The position numbers were made by a program, and so were the translations under genes. This document shows, one piece after another, positions 9,074-18,222 of a DNA stretch of 64,000 nucleotides. The notes under the pieces are model-generated. The model was not told the origin of the DNA, made no database searches, and was given only the letters and a program-made list of their open reading frames with translations. Origin of the DNA: Paenibacillus sp. ACRRY (GTDB taxonomy: Bacteria; Bacillota; Bacilli; Paenibacillales; Paenibacillaceae); NCBI RefSeq assembly GCF_022346995.1, contig NZ_JAKRNM010000001.1, positions 930,001 to 994,000 on the forward strand, read 5' to 3'. How positions within the stretch are numbered: position 1 is the stretch's first letter; every line of letters begins with the position of its first letter.

Positions 9074-11295
9074 CGTACCGCCTCCTTGCTAGCATAGATC
9101 TGTTCCAAACGAGTACCTTTGCCTTCCAGCAGCCAAAGGATGGATGTTACTCCGCGCGGGTAATATTTGCTGCCTACGGCAACCCCCGACAGGATCTGGT
9201 CACTCCAGCACCAGTAAGACTCTTCGGGATGCAGCAGCCAGTTCACATGCGCGGCATCGGATGCCTGCCCTGATTCATCCCATTCCATGCCCAGTATTTC
9301 TCTAGTGATAAACTGGGACAGATAGATTTTGCTTAACCACGAGTTATTGCTTGTCGAGGACAGCTTCCATCCCCCATCTTCGAATAGACAAGTACCTGGT
9401 ACTAGAACGGTCTTCAAATGGGTTCGAAGTGCCTGTAGGTAAGAACCAAACCGGCCGTGAACATCCAGTGCACCTTCACAGCCTGTAAAGTAAGGGAATA
9501 CCAGCCCCTCTATAGCCGGGATGATACGGGAATCATTATTCTCGGCAATAACAGCCGGGATGTAGCCTCCTTCCGTCAACTGGGCTGCAACACTCGCGGC
9601 ACAGCGATCAGCCTGACGTCCGGCCTGAAGGGATAAATCCGAGAGTTTCTCCGCGGCAAACAGCTTTTCAAGAGCCACATATACAGCCCAGCATTTCCCT
9701 GCCAAATAAATATTGTTACGGGATTGACCGAGTGACACATCAAGGCTGTCATAAGTCGTAATTTCTGCTCCGCCCTTCGTGCGGCTGCTATCCAGTCCCA
9801 TGAGTCCGTTACGCTGATCTTCATCCGGGTGATCCCGGTTGAGCATGCTATCGAAGCAATCCTGAATTACAGGAAGCATCTGCTTCACAAATTCCTGATC
9901 CTTGGTTTGTTCAATGTAGACGGTTGCACAGCACAGCCAGTTCACAAGCTCTTCATGACTCATCTGGGAAAAGCAATCATCTATTCCTACTAACTCATAG
10001 GCAGAATGTCCTGGACGGGAGAACACATTCGCCACACCAATATCATGGGTGAAGGTCAAGCCGCCTGGATACAATTGATCTTCCCCGGGGAAGCGAACCT
10101 GATCAGTATAGCTGTAACGTTTCACAAACCACTCGAGCTCGTTGCGCACGGTCCAAGGGTTCAGGGCAAGTTCAAAATACAACTGATCTGCTGTGAGATC
10201 AAGGGTGTTCATCATCCGATACTCGCCTTCATTGACAATCCAGAACGGTTCTCCATCTGCGTCCAGCAGCTGCGTGCTTGCATAATAACTATGAATGGAA
10301 TGGGCGAGCATAAATGCCTGATCATCCGACAGAGAGCTGGTACCCAGACGCTGTTCAGCTTCCTCGCAAGATGCTGTCAATGTGTCGAAACGATCCAGGA
10401 CATACTGGCCAGCTTCCTGGATATCCGCGAAATATCGGGTATACCAGTACGTCGTATCCAAACCGGAAGTGACGATGCCACCGCGGTAAAAACAAACTGC
10501 GAACTGATATGTACGTTTCTCTCCAGCAGGGACTTCCATTAGCAATGCCGCAGTGCGACCTAATCCAAAAGCCAAATTCTCCACATGTTTTTCCTGCAGG
10601 ATTTTATCTAATGTGAACCCAAGTGCAGGGTACAGTCCATCATCTGAGGACATAATCGCTGTAAGCCTTCCTTGTCCGACACCCGTGAGCTTTCCGCCCT
10701 CGGGTCCGCCAATCATGCGCATTGCCGAATAAGGATCATTACCCTGATATCCGAAATAGGCTTTACGTGACTGCTGTCCTTGCGTGTTATCAATTGTCAT
10801 CTCCACGAGGACCGCTGGAACCAAAGCATCCTTTAATTGTTCAAGATCCCCATGCTTCGGTTCAGGTACAGGACGTACTGGTGAATAGATCCGGAAAGTC
10901 AGATCTCCCGCTGTCCATGTGTCTGTACCGGACTTGAACTCACGTGTGATTTCTTCATCACGAAATGCTGCAATGAGCGGACGCTTCGATCGGGTTGGAG
11001 TATGTGACTGAGATTGTACCTGTGATTCGGCTCCCTCTTCTATTCCGTTTTCTGCATTGTCCAGCTTCTCAACATCGTAGCGAACACTCTCATCCTCGGT
11101 CGCTGCAAAAAAGGGCAGTGCCTCATAATGTTCGCCATCGCGAGATTGTAATCCTATATATATATTTTGGTCTGCAGGTTTTCCCAGCTCCAGGCCGAGT
11201 CCACCTTTGGCTCCCTTGTATCCAAGTGTAAAACTTGCAAAAGCCCCGATCGGTGAGTGGTGGGCGTTATAAAAGATCGATTTGGATGTGCTCAT
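9070..11295 (-). CDS. Beta-xylosidase, glycoside hydrolase family 52
   Basis: 741 aa. The N-terminal [18 protein letters not shown] is the hallmark of GH52 beta-xylosidases. The glutamate in [17 protein letters not shown] matches the family nucleophile, and the aspartate in [13 protein letters not shown] matches the region of the acid/base. The enzyme releases xylose from short xylo-oligosaccharides with retention. It has no signal peptide, so it is intracellular. It is the first gene of the operon GH52-aguA-dehydrogenase; together with the GH67 enzyme it would finish degradation of imported aldouronic acids. A small family-specific insertion rich in Gln/Ser/Glu (residues about 85-105) looks poorly conserved. 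Confidence 0.95.
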   Translation of the reverse strand: MSTSKSIFYNAHHSPIGAFASFTLGYKGAKGGLGLELGKPADQNIYIGLQSRDGEHYEALPFFAATEDESVRYDVEKLDNAENGIEEGAESQVQSQSHTPTRSKRPLIAAFRDEEITREFKSGTDTWTAGDLTFRIYSPVRPVPEPKHGDLEQLKDALVPAVLVEMTIDNTQGQQSRKAYFGYQGNDPYSAMRMIGGPEGGKLTGVGQGRLTAIMSSDDGLYPALGFTLDKILQEKHVENLAFGLGRTAALLMEVPAGEKRTYQFAVCFYRGGIVTSGLDTTYWYTRYFADIQEAGQYVLDRFDTLTASCEEAEQRLGTSSLSDDQAFMLAHSIHSYYASTQLLDADGEPFWIVNEGEYRMMNTLDLTADQLYFELALNPWTVRNELEWFVKRYSYTDQVRFPGEDQLYPGGLTFTHDIGVANVFSRPGHSAYELVGIDDCFSQMSHEELVNWLCCATVYIEQTKDQEFVKQMLPVIQDCFDSMLNRDHPDEDQRNGLMGLDSSRTKGGAEITTYDSLDVSLGQSRNNIYLAGKCWAVYVALEKLFAAEKLSDLSLQAGRQADRCAASVAAQLTEGGYIPAVIAENNDSRIIPAIEGLVFPYFTGCEGALDVHGRFGSYLQALRTHLKTVLVPGTCLFEDGGWKLSSTSNNSWLSKIYLSQFITREILGMEWDESGQASDAAHVNWLLHPEESYWCWSDQILSGVAVGSKYYPRGVTSILWLLEGKGTRLEQIYASKEAVR

Positions 11296-11321
11296 GAACG
11301 ATGACCCCTCTCAATATGGTT

Positions 11322-11335
11322 TGCATGCGTTTTCA
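11322..11335 (-). promoter_or_regulatory. Possible cre-like site upstream of the beta-xylosidase gene
   Basis: Minus-strand TGAAAACGCATGCA matches 12 of 14 positions of the CcpA cre consensus. It lies 27 bases before the GH52 start. Weak on sequence alone; catabolite repression of this pathway is expected. Confidence 0.35.
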
Positions 11336-11424
11336 TAGCCTCATCCTAACATGCTCATTCCGCACTAGACCATGGACAAATCAATCGGATATTTACCCAA
11401 ATCAAGCTGATCGTTTATAATGGA

Positions 11425-11438
11425 TTAAAGCGATTACA
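11425..11438. promoter_or_regulatory. Possible cre-like site between GH52 and AraC genes
   Basis: TTAAAGCGATTACA matches 12 to 13 of 14 positions of the cre consensus, depending on the consensus used. It sits in the middle of the divergent intergenic region 11296-11512 and could act on either gene. Confidence 0.4.
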
Positions 11439-11512
11439 TTAAAATTTGAACAAGCCAGCCACATAAGGCTGACTGTCCAAATTAATAGTTTCTATTATAA
11501 AGGAGGTCTCCT

Positions 11513-12427
11513 ATGTCATCTACTTATTTGCCTCCCGCTCTCGGTGAAAGTGTGCATGAGGTCTTCTACCCGGATGTACAGACCACCGTCAATCTTTTTG
11601 CTATTCATCTGCGGAGTGTTGGTGCGGACTGGAATTATCCGGCACATGAACATCCTCAATACGAGCTGAACTATGTAACAGAAGGTGTTCAGCTCATGTC
11701 GGTGAACGGACAAATGTACACACAAAAGGCTGGCGAACTGCTTCTCATTCCTCCAGGAAGCGTACATTCCAGCCAGAGCCAGCACGGCCAGGGATTTACC
11801 TATTTCTGCATGCACTTTGATATCGATGATCAGTTGTTCCTCTCTTTGCTTGCCCGAATCAAGCAGACCCTCTTCCATGCAGACAATCCGGTTACATTAA
11901 AAATTGAGCCGGTCCTGAGCAAATTAATGAATTCTGCAAATGAAGAAACGACCTCGAACACAATGGTTCAGCGCATGCAGCTGCAATCTGCTGTATTCGA
12001 ATTATTCGGGCACTTGTGGGAAGCCGTCTCTCAGGAGGCAGCGCATCTGTTCTCTGAAGGATATGAACGGATTGAGCTTGCTCATCAGATCCGAAATCGA
12101 CTGCAAGGGCTGGTAAACCAGCAGTTTAAGCAAGGAAATGAAACCGATAGCCACTATGGAATTGATGACATTGCTGCTGAACTGGGGATTAGCTCCTCGC
12201 ATTGTAACCGTGTGTTCAAGCAGGTATTTGGTCAATCTCCACGAGTGGCGCTCTCTGAGATGGTTTTGCACGAAGCGAAGGTTCTGCTTGGTAATCCGAA
12301 GCTGTCCGTTCAAAGTATCGCTGCAATGCTCGGCTACAAGGATATTGCTCATTTTAGCCGTCAATTCAAGCGTTGGTCAGGCATGTCACCGTCTCGATTT
12401 CGACAGGAACAACCCGCTTTAGAGTGA
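11513..12427 (+). CDS. AraC family transcriptional regulator
   Basis: 304 aa. An N-terminal cupin sensor domain (about 25-110, with HEHPQYELNYV and GELLLIPPGSVHSS typical of sugar-sensing AraC proteins) is followed by a C-terminal double helix-turn-helix (about 200-300: IDDIAAELGISSSHCNRVFK and SVQSIAAMLGYKDIAHFSRQFK). AAAGGAGGT lies directly before the ATG region. It is divergent from the GH52-aguA operon with a 217-base shared promoter region, so it is very probably the activator of that operon, responding to a xylan-derived sugar or uronic acid. The inducer is not known. Confidence 0.88.
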   Translation: MSSTYLPPALGESVHEVFYPDVQTTVNLFAIHLRSVGADWNYPAHEHPQYELNYVTEGVQLMSVNGQMYTQKAGELLLIPPGSVHSSQSQHGQGFTYFCMHFDIDDQLFLSLLARIKQTLFHADNPVTLKIEPVLSKLMNSANEETTSNTMVQRMQLQSAVFELFGHLWEAVSQEAAHLFSEGYERIELAHQIRNRLQGLVNQQFKQGNETDSHYGIDDIAAELGISSSHCNRVFKQVFGQSPRVALSEMVLHEAKVLLGNPKLSVQSIAAMLGYKDIAHFSRQFKRWSGMSPSRFRQEQPALE

Positions 12428-12474
12428 GTCGTCAGCCTGTAGTAGAGCGAATTGATGGATATGAAATCCTTCTG

Positions 12475-12520
12475 CTGATGCACAGTACTTATTTCAACTG
12501 ATGTACAGTACTTATTTCAA
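12475..12520. repeat. Tandem 23-bp duplication at the 3' end of the aldehyde dehydrogenase gene
   Basis: Two adjacent copies (12475-12497 and 12498-12520) that differ at one base: CTGATG(C/T)ACAG followed by TACTTATTTCAA. The right copy contains the stop codon and last codons of the gene; the left copy duplicates them downstream. Confidence 0.95.
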
Positions 12521-13912
12521 CAAACGCTTGATTGTCTTCAGCTTGCCATCGTACGGCGGGTACAAAATGGACAAATTCAGTTTGGTGCTCTTTTTGAGCA
12601 CACTTTTCATATGTGAGAAGGTTTCGAGGCTGTATCGCCCATGATAAGAACCAATCCCAGAATGTCCTACTCCGCCAAACGGCAGCCGTGGATTGGCTAC
12701 GTGGGTGATCGTATCATTAATACAACCGCCTCCAAAAGAAACCTCACTTAACACTTTATCCTGAAGCTGTATGTCTGATGTAAACAGATAGAGAGCAAGC
12801 GGCTTTGGACGCTTCACGATCTCGGAGATTGCATCATCCAGGTTCCGGCAACTGATTATGGGCAAAATCGGTCCGAAGATCTCATCTTCCATGGTGGCTG
12901 CATCCCAGGATTCAGCATCAATCAGTGTCGGTGCAATGTAGCGATCCGCTTCATCAGAGTGACCGCCATAGATTACTTTGTCCTGGTCCCGTTCGATGAG
13001 TTTTGTTAATCTTCTGAAATGAGCCTGATTGACAATCCGTCCATAATCGGAATTATGCTGAATGTCTGTACCGAAGAAGGACTCCACAGCTGTTTTCATC
13101 TCCGAGATCAGCTGTTCCTTCACTCGTTCGTGCACAAGCAAATAATCCGGAGCGATGCAGGTCTGTCCCGTGTTGAGCAGTTTACCCCAAATGATGCGTT
13201 CAGCAGCAACTTTAATATCAGCTTTCTCGTCCACAATGACAGGACTTTTCCCTCCAAGCTCCAAAGTAACAGGAACGAGATTTTTGGCAGCGGCCTCCAT
13301 GACGATTTTACCTACCGGTACACTGCCCGTAAAAAAGATGTAGTCAAACGGAGCATTAATCAGTGCTGTCGTTGTGTCCTTGGCGCCTTCCACGACTTGA
13401 ACATAGCCCGGCTCGAATACCGAAGCGATTATCTCACGAACAACGGCCGAAACGGCAGGCGTGTTTTCGGAGGCTTTGAGCACCGCGGTGTTCCCAGCAG
13501 CAATCGCACCAACCAGAGGTTCAATCAGAAGCTGAAATGGATAGTTGAAAGGTCCGATAATCAGCACGGATCCATATGGCTCAGGAATAATGTAACTTTT
13601 GGAGCCAACCAGAGCCATCTGCGTTTTTACCTTAACGGGTTTGACCCATTTTTTCACTTTTCGTATTGTATGTTTGATGCTGTCCATCATAAAGCCAATT
13701 TCGGTCGTATAGGATTCAAACTCACTTTTACCCAAGTCCTGATACAGCGCTTCGGTGAGCTTCGACTCGTACTTCTGAATAGCCTGTTTCAGCTGGGTTA
13801 AACGCTCAATTCTTGTCTCCGCTGAACGCGTGGCCCCTGAACGGAAAAACTGGTGCTGCTGCTCCAAAATCAGTTTAACCGCATTACGATCTAATTCCTG
13901 TAGGGTGCTCAT
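12512..13912 (-). CDS. Aldehyde dehydrogenase (YwdH-like)
   Basis: 466 aa NAD(P)-dependent aldehyde dehydrogenase of the short fatty-aldehyde/coniferyl aldehyde type. The base Glu218 is in LELGGKSPV and the nucleophile Cys252 in NTGQTCIAPDY; PFNYPFQLL at 121-129 and the FGGVGHSGIG motif near the C-terminus support the subfamily. It has a hydrophobic, basic C-terminal tail (KLNLSILYPPYDGKLKTIKRLLK). An ArsR gene lies just upstream in the same direction, 96 bases away, and the two intergenic regions share a GTTTAAAC motif, so this gene is a likely target of that regulator. It probably detoxifies aldehydes; the substrate is unknown. Confidence 0.9.
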   Translation of the reverse strand: MSTLQELDRNAVKLILEQQHQFFRSGATRSAETRIERLTQLKQAIQKYESKLTEALYQDLGKSEFESYTTEIGFMMDSIKHTIRKVKKWVKPVKVKTQMALVGSKSYIIPEPYGSVLIIGPFNYPFQLLIEPLVGAIAAGNTAVLKASENTPAVSAVVREIIASVFEPGYVQVVEGAKDTTTALINAPFDYIFFTGSVPVGKIVMEAAAKNLVPVTLELGGKSPVIVDEKADIKVAAERIIWGKLLNTGQTCIAPDYLLVHERVKEQLISEMKTAVESFFGTDIQHNSDYGRIVNQAHFRRLTKLIERDQDKVIYGGHSDEADRYIAPTLIDAESWDAATMEDEIFGPILPIISCRNLDDAISEIVKRPKPLALYLFTSDIQLQDKVLSEVSFGGGCINDTITHVANPRLPFGGVGHSGIGSYHGRYSLETFSHMKSVLKKSTKLNLSILYPPYDGKLKTIKRLLK

Positions 13913-13945
13913 ATCATATGTCTCCTCTTCTTATATTGATGAAAC

Positions 13946-13953
13946 GTTTAAAC
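13946..13953. promoter_or_regulatory. GTTTAAAC motif upstream of the aldehyde dehydrogenase
   Basis: Perfect 8-bp palindrome GTTTAAAC, about 33 bases before the aldehyde dehydrogenase start, flanked by AAAC/AACG repeats. The same octamer occurs in front of the adjacent ArsR gene (14372-14379). Candidate ArsR operator. Confidence 0.45.
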
Positions 13954-14008
13954 AAACGAACGTTTTGACTAAAAAGTACTTACTTCATCGTTGTGATTCG
14001 TCAGTTGT

Positions 14009-14311
14009 CTACAGACACTCTTTCTCCAACGCTGCAACCAGTTCTTTCAACAGTTCAACGGATGGCTTCAGGGAAGCAGAATAATACCGCTGGGTACCCT
14101 TCTGCTCCACGGATATAAGCCCTTTCTCAAGCAATAACTTGAGATGGTGAGAAATTGCTGGTCTGGATAGACTTGATTGTTCTGTAATTTCGTTTACGGT
14201 CATCTGACCCCGCTCGGTTAGAATCAACAAAATGTTTTGACGGTGGTTATCGCTTAGCACCTGGAATAATGGGATGCAGGACTGGAAAATACTTATCGCT
14301 TGTTGACCCAT
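14009..14311 (-). CDS. ArsR family winged-helix regulator
   Basis: 100 aa with the ArsR helix-turn-helix (VNEITEQSSLSRPAISHHLKLLLEKGLI, about 38-66) and the wing VEQKGTQRYYS. The metal-binding ELCVCD-type motif is absent, and the few cysteines (Cys12 and Cys99) do not form a known site, so it is probably not a classical metal sensor; a redox or small-molecule signal is possible. It lies upstream of and in line with the aldehyde dehydrogenase gene. A GGTTTAA/TTAAACC inverted repeat precedes it, which suggests autorepression. Confidence 0.85.
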   Translation of the reverse strand: MGQQAISIFQSCIPLFQVLSDNHRQNILLILTERGQMTVNEITEQSSLSRPAISHHLKLLLEKGLISVEQKGTQRYYSASLKPSVELLKELVAALEKECL

Positions 14312-14362
14312 ATGTTCTGTTCACCTCAATCTGCTCAATCATCGTATACATTAATATCAATT

Positions 14363-14380
14363 GGTTTAAGTGTTTAAACC
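14363..14380. promoter_or_regulatory. Inverted repeat upstream of arsR-type gene
   Basis: GGTTTAA and TTAAACC separated by 4 bases, 52 bases before the start of the ArsR gene. It contains GTTTAAAC, shared with the aldehyde dehydrogenase promoter region. Confidence 0.45.
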
Positions 14381-14452
14381 TATCGACCTCCATTTTACCT
14401 CTCCTTCAAATAAAACTCAATTATTCATTTATTTATTTCAGTTGAAATATGA

Positions 14453-14466
14453 TAAAAGCGCTTCCA
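14453..14466. promoter_or_regulatory. Candidate cre site of the uxu operon
   Basis: TAAAAGCGCTTCCA matches 13 of 14 positions of the relaxed cre consensus TGWAARCGYTWNCW, right next to the GntR operator palindrome. It suggests CcpA repression of glucuronate use. Confidence 0.5.
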
Positions 14467-14467
14467 C

Positions 14468-14489
14468 ACTACCATACAAGTATGGTAGT
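14468..14489. promoter_or_regulatory. Operator palindrome for the GntR regulator
   Basis: Perfect 10-2-10 inverted repeat with arms ACTACCATAC and GTATGGTAGT, 23 bases before the GntR start. FCD-type GntR proteins bind such palindromes, so autoregulation of the GntR-uxuA-uxuB operon is likely. Confidence 0.65.
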
Positions 14490-14512
14490 ATGTCATTGAA
14501 GGAGTTGAAGTT

Positions 14513-15247
14513 GTGGAATATACCCCAAAGTTCTCGTCCAAATCCGGATTGTCGTCTTCCTTAAACGGTCTGTCGTCCATGAATAAGCAAACTTCCTCAA
14601 CACGAGATGTCGTCTACGTTACGTTGAAGCAATTGATCCTAAGTTTGAAATTGCCTCCCGGCACGGCTATTTCCGAGAAGGAAATAGCGTTGGAGTTTCA
14701 AGTAAGCCGCACTCCTGTTCGAGAGAGCTTTGTAAGACTTGCACAGGAAGGTTTGCTTGAAGTGTATCCCCAGCGCGGCACGTATGTTTCTCTTATTCAG
14801 GTAGACCTCGTTGAAGAAGCACGCTTCATGCGTGAGCAGCTGGAACGGGCTGTGATCCGGCTTGCATGCGAGCATTTTCCGGATCAGGAGATGATTTTGT
14901 TGGAGCAAAACCTTGCTCAGCAGCAAGCATGTTTGCTGCAACCGGACGATGAACGAATGTTTCAACTGGACGAGGAATTCCATAGCACCCTTTTTGCAGG
15001 TTGTAACAAAAGCAAGACATGGACCGTGATCCAGCAAATGAATGTGCACCTCAATCGAAGCCGGATGCTTCGTTTGTCTTCGGATCATCAGTGGGATCAT
15101 CTGATACACCAGCACCGGTCCATGGTGGAGGCCATTCAGCAGCATGATGCCAAGACGGCGGAACGAATTATGGAAGAACATCTTCACCTGACCGTCACAG
15201 ATCTGGCCATCCTTCAGGATACATATCCATCCTATTTTCAACAATGA
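14513..15247 (+). CDS. GntR family regulator (FadR/UxuR subfamily)
   Basis: 244 aa. The GTG start is supported by AAGGAG 9 bases upstream; a downstream ATG (14579) would remove the non-conserved first 22 residues. It has a winged helix at about 30-95 (LPPGTAISEKEIALEFQVSR, TPVRESFVRLAQEGLLE, PQRGTYVS) and a helical FCD ligand-binding domain at about 100-235 with metal-ligand-like residues (DEEFHSTLF, HLIHQHRSMVEAI, HL). It directly precedes uxuA, so it is likely a uronate-responsive repressor (UxuR/ExuR-like) of these genes. The strong palindrome at 14468-14489 supports autoregulation. Confidence 0.88.
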   Translation: MEYTPKFSSKSGLSSSLNGLSSMNKQTSSTRDVVYVTLKQLILSLKLPPGTAISEKEIALEFQVSRTPVRESFVRLAQEGLLEVYPQRGTYVSLIQVDLVEEARFMREQLERAVIRLACEHFPDQEMILLEQNLAQQQACLLQPDDERMFQLDEEFHSTLFAGCNKSKTWTVIQQMNVHLNRSRMLRLSSDHQWDHLIHQHRSMVEAIQQHDAKTAERIMEEHLHLTVTDLAILQDTYPSYFQQ

Positions 15248-15289
15248 CATGTCTTGCTCTATCTAATTACACTTGATGAGGTGAACGTG

Positions 15290-16357
15290 ATGAGAATGGT
15301 TTTTCGCTGGTTTGGCGAAGGCAATGATACGGTGACGCTGGATCATATTCGGCAGATTCCGGGTGTGGAGGGCATTGTATGGGCACTGCATGATGTTCCG
15401 GCAGGCGAAGAATGGCCCATGGACAAAATTCTGGCCGTCAAAGCGGCAGCCGATCGGGCAGGATTACATTTGGACGTGGTGGAAAGCGTCAATATTCATG
15501 AAGATATCAAGCTAGGCCTGCCTACACGGGACAAATACATTGACAACTACAAAAAAACGATGGAAAAACTCGCTCAGGTGGGCGTAAAAGTGATCTGTTA
15601 CAACTTTATGCCTATCTTCGACTGGCTGCGTACGGATCTTCATAAGGAAATGGAAGACGGATCCACTGCCCTCTTCTATGAAAGCAGCAAGCTCGCAGAT
15701 ATTGAACCACTGGAGCTTGTTCGGCGCATAACGGAGAATTCCGCGTTAACAATGCCAGGCTGGGAACCGGAACGTCTGCAGTATTTGACTGGCCTATTCG
15801 AAGCTTATAAAGATGTGACCGAGGAAGATATGTGGGAGCATGCCCGATATTTTCTACAGGAGATCATTCCTACGGCTGAGCGGCTTGGCATTCGAATGGC
15901 GATCCACCCGGATGATCCGCCATGGCCTATTTTCGGTTTACCGAAGATCATTATCAGCCAGGACAACCTACGTAGATATCTGAATCTTTATGATAGCCCT
16001 TACAACTCTGTAACCTTGTGCAGCGGATCTCTTGGAGCCAACCCGGATAATGATATTATTGGTATGATTCATGAATTCCGCGACCGGATTCCGTTTGCCC
16101 ATATTCGTAACGTCAAAGTGTATGAGAACGGTGATTTCATTGAAACTTCACATCGCAGCCAAGATGGGAACGTGGATATTGCAGGTGTAGTTGAAGCTTA
16201 TCACGATATTGGATTTGAAGGTTATGCCAGACCGGACCACGGACGTCACCTCTGGGGCGAAGAATGCAGACCAGGTTATGGTCTGTACGATCGCGCTCTA
16301 GGCATCATGTATCTCTGGGGTGTCTGGGATTCCCTACAAAGGAGGACAAAAGCATGA
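15290..16357 (+). CDS. uxuA: Mannonate dehydratase
   Basis: 355 aa. It dehydrates D-mannonate to 2-keto-3-deoxygluconate in glucuronate catabolism. The [15 protein letters not shown] start, the [10 protein letters not shown] segment, [27 protein letters not shown] and the [12 protein letters not shown]-terminal motif are diagnostic of UxuA. The ATG at 15290 with GAGGTG upstream is preferred over an in-frame ATG-like start at 15254. It follows the GntR gene by 42 bases and overlaps the next gene by 4 bases (ATGA), so the three form one operon. Confidence 0.95.
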   Translation: MRMVFRWFGEGNDTVTLDHIRQIPGVEGIVWALHDVPAGEEWPMDKILAVKAAADRAGLHLDVVESVNIHEDIKLGLPTRDKYIDNYKKTMEKLAQVGVKVICYNFMPIFDWLRTDLHKEMEDGSTALFYESSKLADIEPLELVRRITENSALTMPGWEPERLQYLTGLFEAYKDVTEEDMWEHARYFLQEIIPTAERLGIRMAIHPDDPPWPIFGLPKIIISQDNLRRYLNLYDSPYNSVTLCSGSLGANPDNDIIGMIHEFRDRIPFAHIRNVKVYENGDFIETSHRSQDGNVDIAGVVEAYHDIGFEGYARPDHGRHLWGEECRPGYGLYDRALGIMYLWGVWDSLQRRTKA

Positions 16358-17217
16358 GCGACTATGTATTTGAAACATCATCCCGACTGGAAGGCAAAAC
16401 AGCGGTAATTACAGGTGGTGCCGGCGTCCTCTGCCGATCCATGGCTGAAGAACTTGCTCGTCACGGAGCCCGTGTGGCCATTCTTAATCGCACAGTTTCC
16501 AAAGGTGAAGAAGTTGTTGCAGCAATTGAAGCTGCTGGCGGAACCGCCATTGCCGTTGCTTGTGACGTAACCCAAGTGGACAGTGTGAAGGCCGCGGCGG
16601 AAATTGTACAGGAAAAGCTGGGTCCATGCGACATTCTGATCAATGGCGCAGGCGGTAATCATGCCAGCGCTAATACCACGAATGAGATTTTCAGATTGGA
16701 AGATCTCGGGCAGCCCGATGTCACTACGTTCTTTGACGTCAGTGTGGATGGGTTCCGCCAGGTCATGGATCTGAATTTTGTGGGCTCCCTTATCCCTACC
16801 CAGATCTTTGCAAGACAAATGATTGACCGTGATGTACCCGCAACAGTCATTAATATCTCGTCGATGAGTGCACCTTCGCCCATGACCAAAGTTCCTGCGT
16901 ACAGTGCTGCCAAGGCTGCAATTAACAATTTCACGCAATGGCTTGCAGTCCATCTTGCCGAATCGGGAATTCGGGTTAACGCCATTGCACCAGGTTTTTT
17001 CCTTACAGAACAAAACCGGAATTTGCTGCTTCATCCAGATGGCTCCCCGACTGAACGTTCCAGCAAAATCATTGCACATACGCCAATGCGCCGGTTCGGG
17101 AAGCCTGAAGATCTGCTGGGCACGTTAATGTGGCTTGCGGATGAGAAGCAATCTGCATTCGTTACCGGCACGGTTATCCCCGTTGACGGGGGATTTATGG
17201 CTTATGCTGGAGTCTAA
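16354..17217 (+). CDS. uxuB: SDR-type D-mannonate oxidoreductase / fructuronate reductase
   Basis: 287 aa SDR. It starts at the ATG overlapping the uxuA stop, with GGAGG 8 bases upstream; an open stretch further upstream in frame is only the shadow of uxuA. Motifs are TGGAGVLC (20-27), NGAGG (97-101), Ser170, Tyr183 and Lys187 (YSAAK), with PVDGGF at the end. By position it supplies D-fructuronate to D-mannonate reduction, the step before UxuA. It is not homologous to the long-chain dehydrogenase UxuB of E. coli; Bacillus UxuB (YjmF) is also an SDR of this kind. Confidence 0.88.
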   Translation: MSDYVFETSSRLEGKTAVITGGAGVLCRSMAEELARHGARVAILNRTVSKGEEVVAAIEAAGGTAIAVACDVTQVDSVKAAAEIVQEKLGPCDILINGAGGNHASANTTNEIFRLEDLGQPDVTTFFDVSVDGFRQVMDLNFVGSLIPTQIFARQMIDRDVPATVINISSMSAPSPMTKVPAYSAAKAAINNFTQWLAVHLAESGIRVNAIAPGFFLTEQNRNLLLHPDGSPTERSSKIIAHTPMRRFGKPEDLLGTLMWLADEKQSAFVTGTVIPVDGGFMAYAGV

Positions 17218-17292
17218 TGATCCGATCGGTACATTTATAAGAGATATCTTAATAGTAAAGCACTAAAAATAATTATTAACATGTAATAACGA

Positions 17293-17331
17293 CCCGTAAT
17301 CAGGAGTGTGTATCCTGGTTTCGGGTTTTTT
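17293..17331 (+). terminator. Rho-independent terminator of the uxu operon
   Basis: Stem CCCGTAATCAGGA with TCCTGGTTTCGGG (one mismatch, one G-T pair), loop GTGTGTA, then six T residues. It is 75 bases after the uxuB stop. Confidence 0.88.
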
Positions 17332-17461
17332 CATATTCCGAATAAGATCATCCAGCCGAGGCAACGCTTGTAATAGTCAACACTAACAATTGGCAGCTAG
17401 TTGTCTACTAATAAATACATGTGATTTTGCAGTACGCCAAATGTAGGAAGGTGATACATAC

Positions 17462-18190
17462 ATGATGGAAGAAACATGGGTTGTGGTTGTGCGATCCATA
17501 ATTGCTTTTTTGACCCTGATCATCTATACCAGAGTGCTCGGCAAACAGCAAATGGGTAACCTTACGTATTTCGATTATATTAATGGGATTACCATTGGTT
17601 CCATTGCGGGAACTTTCGCTACTGATTTGTCTTCTAAAGCATGGATTCATTTTGTCGCACTTACCATTTTTACAATCATTACGATTATCTTTCAGTACAT
17701 TACACTTAAAAATCGAATGATTTCCAAGCTGATGGATTCTGATCCTACCGTTGTCATACAGAACGGTAAAATCCTTGAGCAGAACCTGCAGAAAATGCGT
17801 GTCAAATTCGATGAATTGACCATGATGCTGCGTCAAAAAGACGTATTTGACATTACGACACTGGATTATGCAATCCTAGAACCGGACGGCAATCTCTCCG
17901 TCGTTTTGAAGCCCGAGAATCAGCCAGTTACAGCCAAGGACATGCATATGCATCCTCCAAAAAGCAAACTGATGACCGAGCTCATTATTGAAGGTGTCTT
18001 GATCAAGCAAAACCTGAAAGAGAGAAATAAGGACATCAATTGGCTGACTGAACAATTAAAAAAGAAAAATATTACGATCCAGGACATTGCTTTTGCGGCT
18101 ATCTTGCCTAACGACAAATTGTATGTCGATCTTTTCAAAGACCAATTCTCAGAAAAAACGGATATGGGTGATTATAAGGGACCCTTCTAA
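17462..18190 (+). CDS. DUF421 membrane protein (YetF/YrbG family)
   Basis: 242 aa. The N-terminal about 85 residues hold three predicted membrane segments (VVVVRSIIAFLTLIIYTRVLG, IGSIAGTFA, FVALTIFTIITIIFQYI), with the conserved GKQQMGNLTYFDYINGITIGS signature of DUF421. Two cytoplasmic DUF421 C-terminal beta domains follow (residues about 90-235), with PTVVIQNGKILEQNL and a second related block near ELIIEGVLIKQNL. The family includes proteins linked to spore and stress physiology, but its molecular function is unknown. It is followed 32 bases later by a DUF4363 gene, a common pairing in Bacilli. Confidence 0.9.
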   Translation: MMEETWVVVVRSIIAFLTLIIYTRVLGKQQMGNLTYFDYINGITIGSIAGTFATDLSSKAWIHFVALTIFTIITIIFQYITLKNRMISKLMDSDPTVVIQNGKILEQNLQKMRVKFDELTMMLRQKDVFDITTLDYAILEPDGNLSVVLKPENQPVTAKDMHMHPPKSKLMTELIIEGVLIKQNLKERNKDINWLTEQLKKKNITIQDIAFAAILPNDKLYVDLFKDQFSEKTDMGDYKGPF

Positions 18191-18222
18191 TTTTCTTTTA
18201 CTATCTGCATGGAGGCGGTTGA

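Noticed and set aside
16264-16353. N-terminal extension of UxuB into uxuA
   Set aside because: The ATG at 16354 has a strong ribosome site and overlaps the uxuA stop by 4 bases; upstream residues are a shadow of uxuA in another frame.
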